Shown piece by piece: positions 31,546-52,125 of a DNA stretch of 64,000 nt (positions are counted from its first letter, which is position 1; every line of letters begins with the position of its first letter). The position numbers and the translations under genes were made by a program. This DNA comes from Anaeramoeba ignava. Lineage: Eukaryota > Metamonada > Anaeramoebidae. Below the pieces are notes generated by a model. That model had not been told where the DNA came from. It worked only from the letters and a program-made list of their open reading frames with translations, and made no database searches. The stretch is taken from contig JAPDFW010000066.1 in NCBI GenBank assembly GCA_028826165.1, forward strand, positions 100,001 through 164,000. The letters are read 5' to 3'.

Positions 31546-32968
31546 ATGGATGATTCAAATCAAGAAAAAGAAACTCAAATTGATTTACAAGATTTTCCTG
31601 ATTTACCTGATGAAAACCCAGAAAAAGAACAAGAACAAGAAGAACAAGAATATCTTAAACAACAAATACAAGAAAATATTCCAAGAACAAAATATCCAGT
31701 TATTTTATTAATTCTTGATATTGTTTTAATTTTGGTTTTTGGTGGTTCTTTAATCTCTTCAACAAATCCTGATTTTAAAACTTATTTGTTTATAGCTTTA
31801 TTAATTTTAATTTTAAAATTAAAATTCCTTTAAAATAAAAATTAAAATTAAAATTAAATTAAAAATTATAATATAAAATTAAAATAAAAATTAAAATTAA
31901 AATTAAAATTAAATTAAATTAAAATTAAAATTTATTAAAATTAAAATTAAAATTAAAAATTAAAATTAAAATTAAAATTAAAATTTAAAATTAAAATTAA
32001 AATTAAAATTAAAATTAAAATTAAAATTAAAATTAAAATTAAAATTAAAATTAAAATAAAATTAAAATTAAAATTAAAATTAAAATTAAAATTAAAATTA
32101 AAATTAAAATTAAAATTTAAATTAAAATTAAAACTAAAATTAAAATTAAAATTAAAATTAAAATTATAATTAAAATTATAATTAAAATTAAAATTAAAAT
32201 TTAAAATTAAAATTAATATTAAAATTAAAATTAAAATTAAAATTAAAATTAAAATTAAAATTAAAATTAAAATTAAAATTAAAATTAAAATTAAAATTAA
32301 AATCAAAATCAAAATTAAAATTCATTTATAAAATTAAAATTAAAATTAAAATAAAAATTTAAAAAAAAAGCCTTAGCAAATCTATATTATTATTCTCAAT
32401 GTTTATTACACTCAACTTTGTTGGTTCTTTTATGTTCTTTTTAATATCAATAAAAGCTAAAAATCCAGAAAAACCAATTTGGAAAGTAGATTTAGTTTCA
32501 CCAAATTTTGGAATTTGGATTTCAATTAGTTTATTACCAGCAATTTGTGAAGAAATATTCTTTCGAGGATTTATGCAAAAAGCGATGGAATACAATTTCC
32601 AAAACATAAAGAAAGCGATATTAATAACTTCACTTATTTTTTCATTTTCTCATTTTGATTTCTCTTTTTTGGGTTTTCTTTATCAATTTTTATTGGGTTA
32701 TATTTTTGGAAATTTTGCTTCAAGAACTGATTCTATTTTCCCTTCAATTATTTCACATATTTTTAGTAATACAATGGTCTTGATTTTCTTTCTTCATCCA
32801 GAAACATCTTCTATTTCTCCTACTGTTGCTATTTTTTTCTTTCTTTTAAGTCTTGCTGTTTTTATTCTTTTATCTTATTTTTTTATTAAGAAAAATGATT
32901 ATATTGGAATTCATTTTCCAAATAGAAATCTTATTCAAAGAAATCGATCAGAATTTGAAATGAATTAA
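31546..32968 (+). CDS. CPBP-family (Rce1-like) intramembrane metalloprotease
   Basis: Two exons, 31546-31787 and 32371-32968, phase 2; 279 aa. The ATG at 31546 (TTAAAATGG) is preferred over an in-frame ATG 40 codons upstream that lies inside the T-rich promoter block. A short acidic N-terminus is followed by several hydrophobic helices. The CPBP signatures are present: EEIFFRGF near residue 140 (EExxxR), FSFSHFD near 175 and ISHIFSNT near 207, which supply the glutamate, histidine and asparagine active-site residues of this family. Eukaryotic Rce1 cleaves the AAX residues of prenylated CAAX proteins, and bacterial relatives have other roles. Rac in this window is a CAAX protein, but a specific link is only inference. 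The single intron is filled with AAAATT repeats. Confidence 0.88.
31835..32355. repeat. AAAATT array filling the CPBP gene intron
   Basis: Nearly pure AAAATT with ATAATT and CATTTATA variants. The donor is at 31788 and the acceptor at 32370. Confidence 0.93.
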
Positions 32969-33035
32969 ATAAAAAAAGAAATTCAAATTTTAATTTAAAT
33001 TTTAATTCAAAAATTTTAATCCAAATTCTTTAAAT

Positions 33036-44301
<11,266 letters not shown>

Positions 44302-44461
44302 ATTTTTTTTTTATATTATATATTATTTAAAAGAAAAAGAGAAGAAAAAAATGAAAAATGAATTTTGAAAAAAAATTTTTTTATTATTAAAAATTAATCC
44401 AAAAAAAAGAAGAAGAAAAAAATTTTCGAAAATTTTTGATTTTAATTTTAATTTTTAATTT

Positions 44462-44780
44462 TTAATTTTGATTTTCATAATCTCTTAAAGCAATTTCATA
44501 TTCATTTTTTAATTGTTGAGCTTGATCTTGATAAATCTAAAATAAATCAAAAAAATTAATCAAAAATTAATTAATAAAAAATTAATAATAAATTTTTTAC
44601 TTGTTTTTCTTCATCAGTTAAAGATTTCCAAATTTCTGCTAATTGTTTTGTTAATTCAACAGCTCTCATATTAGGATTTTGTTGTTTAATAATTTCCCTA
44701 TTTTCTCTACAAAAAATAAAATAAGCACTTAAAGGTCTTTTTGGTTTTTGTAAATTTTTTTGATTAGAAGAAGAAGACAT
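44462..44780 (-). CDS. Small HMG-box protein (NHP6/HMGB-like)
   Basis: Two exons, 44780-44601 and 44536-44462, phase 0; 84 aa. The first exon gives an HMG box (PKRPLSAYFIFCRENREIIK, AVELTKQLAEIWKSLTDEEK). The second completes helix 3 (IYQDQAQQLKNEYEIALRDY). A single box with short flanks equals yeast Nhp6 in size; such proteins bend DNA and assist chromatin remodellers. I start at MSSSSN (44780). The gene is divergent from the PSI gene, with 151 bp between start codons. Confidence 0.93.
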
Positions 44781-44931
44781 TCTTTTTTTTTTAAAAAACA
44801 AAAAGAAATGAAAAGAAAAGAAAAGAAAAAAATGAAAAATAAAAAAAATAAAATTTCTTTAAATAGAAAACTCATTTTTTTTTTATTCATTTTTTTCTTT
44901 TTTTTTTTTAATAATAAAAAAATATAAAAAT
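44781..44931. promoter_or_regulatory. Divergent promoter between HMG-box and PSI genes
   Basis: Both strands carry the start-proximal block: TTTTTCATTTTTTTCTTTTC on the minus strand and TTCATTTTTTTCTTTTTTTT on the plus strand, each about 35-50 nt from its ATG. There is no coding sequence between. Confidence 0.6.
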
Positions 44932-45644
44932 ATGATTAATTATTTTATATTAATATTTTTAATAATATTTAATCTAGTTTTCACAGAAAATTGTCCTTCT
45001 CATAAAACAAAGAATGATTGTATCCGTAACGTTTATAATGTTTATAATTTAAAAATCTTTTAAATAATTTACAATAATTTGCAAGAATCGAAAAAAAAAA
45101 ATATTGAAAAAAATTTTTATAAAAAAAATATCTTTTTTATGGAATTATTTTAGATGGATCGGATCAATGTAATTGTGGTTGGTATACTTGTTTAATAAAT
45201 TCAACATCATCTGAAGTAATTAATTAGTTTCTCAAAAATTCAAAAAAGTCTTAATTATGAAATGAATTTTTTTAATGAATTTTTTTAATGAATTTTTTTA
45301 ATGAATTTTTTTAATGAATTTTTTTAGAATTTTAGGTATTTATTTAAAGCAAACAAATTGGGAAATAAACTTTATTTAATTTTTATTTTATATTTATTAT
45401 TTAACTTTTAATAAGTTGGTGTCTTAAAGGAGATAAAAATGGAGTATCAAGTTCAGTAAATAAAAATGATTATGAATGTCCAATTGATTCAGATGGTTTT
45501 CAATATTATTTTCATTGTGAGCACCATATTACCCAAGTAGGAATTGCATTAATAGTTGTTGGTGCTTTAATTATTATCATTTCAATAATTCATTTCTTTA
45601 TTAAAAAATGTCAAAAGAAAAAACCTTTTGCTCAAAAAATTTAA
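44932..45644 (+). CDS. Small type I membrane protein with PSI (plexin-like) cysteine repeat
   Basis: Proposed exons are 44932-45025, 45154-45215, 45328-45335 (an 8-nt microexon) and 45416-45644, giving 130 aa. A signal peptide (MINYFILIFLIIFNLVFT) is followed by a cysteine pattern NCPSHKTKNDC, CNCGWYTC, WCLKGDKNG and C-PIDSDG typical of PSI domains. A membrane helix follows (VGIALIVVGALIIIISIIHF) and then a short basic cytoplasmic tail KKCQKKKPFAQKI. Without the microexon, the joined exons 2 and 4 shift frame into a stop. With it the frame is restored and an N-F-S glycosylation sequon is made. Function is unknown; PSI domains usually orient larger extracellular modules, but here the domain stands alone. 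Confidence 0.75.
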
Positions 45645-45654
45645 GAATAAAAAC

Positions 45655-45995
45655 AAAAGGATAAATTTATTTTGAATTTGAATTTGATTTTGAATTTAAT
45701 TTTGATTTTGATTTTGATTTGAATTTTAATTTTGATTTTGATTTTGATTTTGATTTTGATTTTGATTTTGATATTGATTTATATTTTAATTTTGATTTTA
45801 ATTTGAATTTGAATTTGATTTTTGAATTTAATTTGGATTTTGAATTTAATTTTTGAATTTGATATTGATTTTAATTTTAATTTTAATTTTAATTTTGATA
45901 TTGAATTTAATTTTGAATTTGATATTGAATTTGAATTTGAATTTAATTTTAATTTTCATTTTATAAATGATTTTGATTTTGATTTTATAAATGAA
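45655..45995. repeat. TTTTGA/TTGAAT-type array between convergent genes
   Basis: A degenerate TTTTGATTTTGAT, TTTGAATTTGAA mixture, the complement of the AAAATC family, fills the space between the PSI gene stop and the BTB-TLDc stop. Confidence 0.92.
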
Positions 45996-46001
45996 TTTGA
46001 A

Positions 46002-47489
46002 TTATTTATTATCCTCTCCACAAAAAACTTCCATTTCTTCAATTGCCCAACCACTAGATTTTCCAGCTAAATGTTTTTGAGACATTCCATTATAAGAATC
46101 TGAATTAAATCTTTCTTTTGCATTATATCCATTTCCCAAACAACTCCAACAATCATAAAAATTTTTCCCACGAATACCTATATCAAATCCATTATTTTTG
46201 CCTATACTTGGACCATCACCAATAGAATAATAAAGAGCATTTTCATATTCATCCTCTTTGACATGAAAAATAGCAGGAAGTTGATTATCAGCATTAACCA
46301 AGGTAAATATCAAAGCATCAGGATCAGGAATCCATCCAGTATCTCCTTTATCTCCATTTCTCCATTTAGATTTATCAGCTGTCCATCCAACTTTTGTGTA
46401 AATTCCAAAAATATAATCCTCTTTTGTCTTGATAATTACAAAAGTTCTTCCTTTTCCATCACATTTTTCATGGAAAATTTGCGGCTCAAATCCATCTTGT
46501 GATCCAACATAAACCAACTTTAAGTTTTTGAGCACGCTCTTGTTTTTGAATGAATTGACCATGAAATTTAATAAATTTAGTTTGTCTTGAAAAATTACAC
46601 TTCTTTTAAATGGATTTCTTGGAATAAAAATTTTGTAGTTTTTCTCCTTGTATTTTTCGTATAATTTATATTGATTGTTTTCTGATTTTTCGAAATCAAC
46701 AATATCTTCCATCATATTTTTTTCGATGATATTCATTTTTTGGATAGTTTCGATTTCTTTCTTTTCCATTTCACAAAAACGGATTTGCAAAATCAAATTT
46801 TTGATTTTGTCTTCAATTGATTTTGCGGATTTTGGATCAACAAAAGTTGGATCAGGTTTTAAGTTGAGTTGTTTTTGAGCCCATTTGAGAATCACTTCAA
46901 AAACTTCAAATTCTGAATTGAGTTTGTGGAAGGATAAATTACTAAGAAGGTATTGCATCTCAGATTCATCAAGACTAAACAAAACATTCTGTTTGTAAGC
47001 TTCTTCAAAATTTTCCAAAATGAAGGATAAGCATTTTTGAGATAGGAAGTCAAATTGAAAATGCTTTGAAAAATCAAGAATTTCAATAACATTTTCCATT
47101 ATCAAATTTTCTTCAACAAAGTTGATTAAAAAATCACATAATTCATCATCAAGAAAAAGTTTTTTTGCGCTAACAAGAATTTCAATAGCATTTTCAACAT
47201 TAATCTCAATTGAACCTGTATAAATATAAGATAGAATTTTTTGCATAATTGGACTTGAAATTTCTGTGAATTCAACTGATGATTCTTGATATTCTTTCAT
47301 TTTTGAACGGAATAAAGCAGCAAAATAATCACTTCGACAAGCTAATATTGCTTTGTGGCAATTGAAAGTTGCTGTTGGTTTATTATCGTTTGAGAGAATT
47401 ATTCGAAAATCTGAATAATTTTCTGTTGTGTTTAAAAGAGATCCCAAATGAGTAATTACTTTTGCAGAATTTGTAAATTTTTTATTCAT
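46002..47489 (-). CDS. BTB-BACK-TLDc protein (paralogue 2)
   Basis: Single exon, 495 aa. BTB spans about residues 20-125 (YSDFRIILSNDNKPTATFNC, HKAILACRSDYFAALFRSKM). BACK runs to about 275 (EVFEVILKWAQKQL). The TLDc-like domain covers about 325-495 (VYVGSQDGFEPQIFHEKCDG, KGRTFVIIKTKEDYIFGIYT, DPDALIFTLVN, ending SSGWAIEEMEVFCGEDNK). It shares architecture and the SKMKEYQE string with the gene at 23507-24958 but is otherwise well diverged, so the two are old paralogues rather than a recent duplication. It may be a Cullin-3 adaptor by family. The start at 47489 is divergent from the Asn-rich gene (222 bp). Confidence 0.9.
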   Translation of the reverse strand: MNKKFTNSAKVITHLGSLLNTTENYSDFRIILSNDNKPTATFNCHKAILACRSDYFAALFRSKMKEYQESSVEFTEISSPIMQKILSYIYTGSIEINVENAIEILVSAKKLFLDDELCDFLINFVEENLIMENVIEILDFSKHFQFDFLSQKCLSFILENFEEAYKQNVLFSLDESEMQYLLSNLSFHKLNSEFEVFEVILKWAQKQLNLKPDPTFVDPKSAKSIEDKIKNLILQIRFCEMEKKEIETIQKMNIIEKNMMEDIVDFEKSENNQYKLYEKYKEKNYKIFIPRNPFKRSVIFQDKLNLLNFMVNSFKNKSVLKNLKLVYVGSQDGFEPQIFHEKCDGKGRTFVIIKTKEDYIFGIYTKVGWTADKSKWRNGDKGDTGWIPDPDALIFTLVNADNQLPAIFHVKEDEYENALYYSIGDGPSIGKNNGFDIGIRGKNFYDCWSCLGNGYNAKERFNSDSYNGMSQKHLAGKSSGWAIEEMEVFCGEDNK

Positions 47490-47711
47490 TTGAAAAGGGA
47501 TTAAATTTTTATTATTTTTTTTCTTATTAATACAAGAAAAAATGAATTTTTTTCAATTAATCAAAAAAAAAAACTTGTCGAATTTTATTAAAAAACAAAA
47601 AAAAATAAAAAACAAAATTTAAATTTAAATTTAAAGAAAAAAGATTTTTTTTAACTTCTCCTTTATCTTTTTTTTTCTTCTTTTTCATTTTTTTCATTTT
47701 TTTCTTTCGAA

Positions 47712-49058
47712 ATGTTTTCCAAAAAATCTAACTTAAAACAAAATAATTTAACAAATAATTCAATTAATTCAAATAATAATTTAACTAATTTAACAAATTT
47801 AACAAATAATTCAAATAATTTAATCAATTCAAATTATTTAATCAATTCAATCAATTCATTTAATTTAAATAATTCAAATAATTTAATCAATCCAAATAAT
47901 TCAAATAATTCAATTAATTCAATTAATTCAAATGATTCAAATAATTCAATCAATTCAATCAATTCAAATAATTCATTTAATTCAAATAATTCAAATAATT
48001 CAAATAATTCAATCAATTCAATCAATTCAAATTATTTAATCAATTCAATCAATTCAAATTATTCAAATAATTCATTTAATTCAAATAATTCAAATAATTT
48101 AAATAATTTAATCAATTCAATTAATTCAAATAATTCAAATAATTCAAATAATTCAATCAATTCATTTAATTTAATCAATTCAAATTATTCAATCAATTCA
48201 ATCAATTCAATCAATTCAAATAATTCATTCAATTCAAATAATTCATTCAATTCAAATAATTCAAATAATTCAAATAATTTAATCAATTCAATCAATTTAA
48301 ATAATTCAATCAATTCAAATAATTCATTCAATTCAAATAATTCAATCAATTCAAATAATTCAATCAATTCAAATAATTCATTCAATTCAAATAATTCATT
48401 CAAATCAAATAATTCAAATAATTCAAACAATTTAAATGAATCAAATGAATCAAATGAATCAAATAATTCAAATAATTCAAATAATTCAATCAATTCAATC
48501 AATTCAAATAATTTAAGCAATTTAAATAATTCAAATAATTCAAATAATTCAAATAATTCAAATAATTCAACCAATTCAATCAATTCAAATAATTCAATCA
48601 ATTCAAATGAATCTAATGAATCAAATGAATCAAATGAATCAAATGAATCAAATGAATCAAATGAATCAAATGAATTTAATGAATCTAATGAATTTAATCA
48701 ATCTAATGAATCAAATGAATTTAATGAATCCAATCAATCAAATTATTTAAATGATTTCCCCCCTTTCATATCGTTTAATGTATTGTGTAATAATTTTACT
48801 AAATCAATGGATTCCAATGTTAAACCTCAAATAGAAGGCGATCATTTTCAACAATCTTCTTCTATTGAATTTTCTGATTCTGAACAGAAAGATTCTTCTT
48901 TGACTTATTCAGGAGAATTAAATTTAAATTCAGATTCAAATTCAAATTCAAATTCAAATTCAAATTCAGATTCAGAACAAGATCCAAATTCAAAATTAAA
49001 ATTAGATAAAGAAATTTTCAAAGTGAATGTTCTTGATCAACGATCTAAAAGAAATTGA
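47712..49058 (+). CDS. Asn/Ser/Ile-rich low-complexity protein
   Basis: Single exon, 448 aa. It starts [12 protein letters not shown]. Residues ~10-340 are almost only N, S, I, L and F from tandem AATTCA/AATCAA DNA, followed by a run of NES repeats (48607-48740). Only the last ~100 residues have normal complexity ([40 protein letters not shown], an NS/DS tract, [16 protein letters not shown]). No known domain is seen. The open frame is maintained over 1.3 kb and it has a promoter block (TTTTTCATTTTTTTCATTTT just before CGAAATG). The 5' codons (M-x-SKKSN) and the 3' flank match the next gene, so I regard it as real. Confidence 0.6.
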   Translation: MFSKKSNLKQNNLTNNSINSNNNLTNLTNLTNNSNNLINSNYLINSINSFNLNNSNNLINPNNSNNSINSINSNDSNNSINSINSNNSFNSNNSNNSNNSINSINSNYLINSINSNYSNNSFNSNNSNNLNNLINSINSNNSNNSNNSINSFNLINSNYSINSINSINSNNSFNSNNSFNSNNSNNSNNLINSINLNNSINSNNSFNSNNSINSNNSINSNNSFNSNNSFKSNNSNNSNNLNESNESNESNNSNNSNNSINSINSNNLSNLNNSNNSNNSNNSNNSTNSINSNNSINSNESNESNESNESNESNESNESNEFNESNEFNQSNESNEFNESNQSNYLNDFPPFISFNVLCNNFTKSMDSNVKPQIEGDHFQQSSSIEFSDSEQKDSSLTYSGELNLNSDSNSNSNSNSNSDSEQDPNSKLKLDKEIFKVNVLDQRSKRN

Positions 49059-49550
49059 TTTGAATATTTTCTTTTCTTTTATTAATTTTGCTTTTTTTTT
49101 AGTTTAATCTAAATAAAAAGTGAAATTAAAATTTTTGAATTAGAATTAAATTAAATTAATAAATGAATTTATTGTAAAATATTTTAAAATATCTAAATAA
49201 AAAGTGAAATTAAAATTTTTGAATTAAAATTAAATTAAATTAATAAATGAATTTATTGTAAAATATTTTAAAAATCTAAATTAAAATTAAATTCAAAATT
49301 CAGGAAAAAAAATGGTTTGGACTCTTATTAAAATTCTCGAAAAGGAAAAAGCTTTAATTTTTCGAGATTTTGTCTATTTTTGGTCTTTCACACTACAAAA
49401 TTTATTTAAAAGAAAAAAATTTTTGTTTTTCAAGATTTTCATTACAAAATTTATTTAAAAGAAAAAAATTTTTGTTTTTCACTTTTTCTTTCATTCTTTT
49501 TCTTTGATTTTCTTTTTCTTTGATTTTCTTTTTTCTTTTTTCTTTTTGGA
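49059..49550. repeat. Spacer with two ~95-bp units, a hairpin and a 38-bp direct repeat
   Basis: Two units (about 49101-49190 and 49191-49272) share CTAAATAAAAAGTGAAATTA and TAATAAATGAATTTATTG. A 9-bp perfect stem TCTCGAAAA/TTTTCGAGA with a 15-nt loop lies at 49335-49367. A 38-bp sequence beginning ACAAAATTTATTTAAAAG occurs at 49395-49432 and 49444-49481. A 48-codon open frame from 49312 spans these, but I do not call it a gene. Confidence 0.8.
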
Positions 49551-50009
49551 ATGGTTTCAAAAAAATCAAATTCAAAAATTACTTGTTCTCTTTCAACAGA
49601 TTTAGAATTTAATTGTGCATATCCAAAAGATGATCATTCAAGTGAAGATGACAGAATGAAGATTTCTGGTTCTTTTTTTTTATATCATTTGACTTATAAT
49701 TGTGATCCTGATTATGATGATTTTGCTAATTTTTATTTTAATGATTTTGCTAATTTTTATTCTGTTTATTATCCAGAGAATGTAGATCCAATCTCAAATG
49801 TTCAATTATCTAATATTGTACAAGTTCCTAATTCTCAAGAGAAAATTTCAGATTTAGATCAAGATCCAAATTCAATTAGAGATCAAGATCAAGATCAAGA
49901 TCAAGATAAAGATAAAGATAAAGATAAAGATCAAGATTCAAATTATGATTATGATTATGATAATGAATCAACTTGTTTATCAGATAGTGAATGTTTTAAA
50001 TATAAATGA
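49551..50009 (+). CDS. Acidic Asp-rich small protein related to the preceding gene
   Basis: Single exon, 152 aa. It starts MVSKKSNSKITCSLSTDLEF and contains an imperfect NFYFNDFANFYS duplication (49722-49760), then DQDQDQ/DKDKDK runs and a DYDYDYDNES tail ending CFKYK. It shares the M-x-SKKSNxK start, a DPNS motif and about 35 bp of 3' flank (TTTCTTTTATTAATTTTGC then TAGTTTAATCTAAATAAAAA) with the upstream gene, so the two form a tandem pair. No recognised domain; function unknown. Confidence 0.6.
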   Translation: MVSKKSNSKITCSLSTDLEFNCAYPKDDHSSEDDRMKISGSFFLYHLTYNCDPDYDDFANFYFNDFANFYSVYYPENVDPISNVQLSNIVQVPNSQEKISDLDQDPNSIRDQDQDQDQDKDKDKDKDQDSNYDYDYDNESTCLSDSECFKYK

Positions 50010-50071
50010 ATTCCCTAATTTTTCTTCTTTTGTTCTGTTCTCTTTTTTTATTCTTTTTAATTTTTCTTTTC

Positions 50072-52052
50072 TTTTCTTTTATTAATTTTGCTTTTTTTTT
50101 AGTTTAATCTAAATAAAAAGTGAAATAAAAATTTTTGAATTAGATTAAATTAAATTAAATTAAATTCAAAATAATATTTAGTTTAATCTAAATAAAAAGT
50201 GGAATAAAACATTTTAAATTAAAATTAAATTAAATTTAATTAAATTAAATTAAATTAAATTAAAATTCAAAATAATATTTAGTTTAACCTAAATAAAAAG
50301 TGGAATAAAACATTTTAAATTAAATTAAATTAAATTAAATTAAATTAAATTCAATTCAAAATAATATTTAGTTTAATCTAAATAAAAAGTGGAATAAAAC
50401 ATTTTGAATTAGATTAAATTAAATTAAAATTAAATTCAAATTAAATTCAAAATAATATTTAAAATATCTAAAAAAGTGGAATAAAACATTTTGAATTAGA
50501 TTAAATTAAATTAAAAATTAAATTCAAATTAAATTCAAAATAATATTTAAAATATCTAAAAAAGTGGAATAAAACATTTTGAATTAAAATTAAATAAAAT
50601 TAAAATTAAATTAAAATTAAATTAAATTCAAAATAATATTTAGTTTAATCTAAATAAAAAGTGGAATAAAACATTTTGAATTAGATTAAATTAAATTGAA
50701 TTAAATTAGATTAAATTCAAAATAATATTTAGTTTAATCTAAATAAAAAGTGGAATAAAACATTTTAAATTAGATTAAATTAAAATTAATTTAAATTAAA
50801 TTCAATTAAATTCAATTCAAAATATTATTTAGTTTAATCTAAATAAAAAGTGGAATAAAAAATTTTGAATTAAAATTAAATAAAATTAAAATTAAATTAA
50901 ATTCAATTCAAAATAATATTTAGTTTAACCTAAATAAAAAGTGGAATAAAACATTTTGAATTAGATTAAATTAAATTAAATTAAATTAAATTAAATTCAA
51001 AATAATATTTAGTTTAATCTAAATAAAAAGTGGAATAAAACATTTTAAATTAAAATTAAATTGAATTAAATTCAAAATAATATTTAGTTTAATCTAAATA
51101 AAAAGTGGAATAAAACATTTTGAATTAAATTAAAATTAAATTAAAATTAAATTAGATTAAATTCAAAATAATATTTAGTTTAATCTAAATAAAAAGTGGA
51201 ATAAAACATTTTAAATTAAAAAAATTAAATTAAATTAAATTCAAAATAATATTTAGTTTAATCTAAATAAAAAGTGGAATAAAACATTTTGAATTAAATT
51301 AAAATTAAATTAAATTAAATTCAAAATAATATTTAGTTTAATCTAAATAAAAAGTGGAATAAAACATTTTAAATTAGATTAAAATTAAATTAAAATTAAA
51401 TTAAATTAAATTCAAAATAATATTTAGTTTAATCTAAATAAAAAGTGGAATAAAACATTTTGAATTAGATTAAAATTAAATTAATTAAATTAAATTCAAA
51501 ATAATATTTAAAATATCTAAATAAAAAGCGGAATAAAACATTTTGAATTAGATTAAATTAGAATTAAATTTAATTAAATTAAATTAAATTAAATTAAATT
51601 CAAAATAATATTTAAAATATCTAAATAAAAAGTGGAATAAAACATTTTGAATTAAATTTAATTGAATTAAAATTAAATTAAATTAAATTCAAAATAATAT
51701 TTAGTTTAACCTAAATAAAAAGTGGAATAAAACATTTTAAATTAAATTAAATTAAATTAAATTAAATTAAATTAAATTAAATTCAAAATAATATTTAGTT
51801 TAATCTAAATAAAAAGTGGAATAAAACATTTTAAATTAGATTAAATTAAAATTAATTAAATTCAATTAAATTAAATTCAAAATAATATTTAGTTTAACCT
51901 AAATAAAAAGTGGAATAAAACATTTTGAATTAAAATTAAATTAGAATTAAATTAAATTAAATTAAATTCAAAATAATATTTAGTTTAATCTAAATAAAAA
52001 GTGGAATAAAACATTTTGAATTAAAATTAAATTAAATTAGATTAAATTCAAA
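50072..52052. repeat. ~90-bp hairpin-containing minisatellite, about 22 copies
   Basis: The core reads TTCAAAATAATATTTAGTTT, then AATCTAAATAAAAAGTGGAA, TAAAACATTTTGAATTA and a variable ATTAAATT filler. Each unit has a perfect 7-bp inverted repeat TATTTAG/CTAAATA with a 6-nt loop, and a second inverted repeat ATTTTGAATT/AATTCAAAAT that encloses the length-variable filler. AAAGTGGAATAAAA marks lie near 50196, 50298, 50387 and onward every 80-100 bp to 51997. There is no coding potential. Confidence 0.93.
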
Positions 52053-52061
52053 ATATTTTTG

Positions 52062-52125
52062 AAATTAAATTTTTCATTTTTCATTTTTCATTTTTTTCAT
52101 TTTTTTCATTTTTTTCATTTTGAAA
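52062..52125 (+). promoter_or_regulatory. Start-proximal CATTTTTT block of the WD40 gene
   Basis: Six consecutive CATTTTT/CATTTTTTT units (TTTTTCATTTTTTTCATTTT) end 10 nt before the ATG at 52126. This is the most repetitive example of the motif in the window. Confidence 0.6.

Noticed and set aside
47834-48601. Antisense frames rich in [10 protein letters not shown] over the Asn-rich gene
   Set aside because: Complement of AATTCA repeats; no promoter block or normal-complexity sequence.
49312-49458. 48-codon open frame (MVWTLIKILEKEKALIF...)
   Set aside because: Too short, no domain, overlaps a hairpin and direct repeat, and lacks the T-rich start-proximal block.
50072-52052. Regular ~90-bp repeats considered as a CRISPR array
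   Set aside because: The units vary in length only by AT filler, there are no unique spacers, and the context is a spliced eukaryotic genome.
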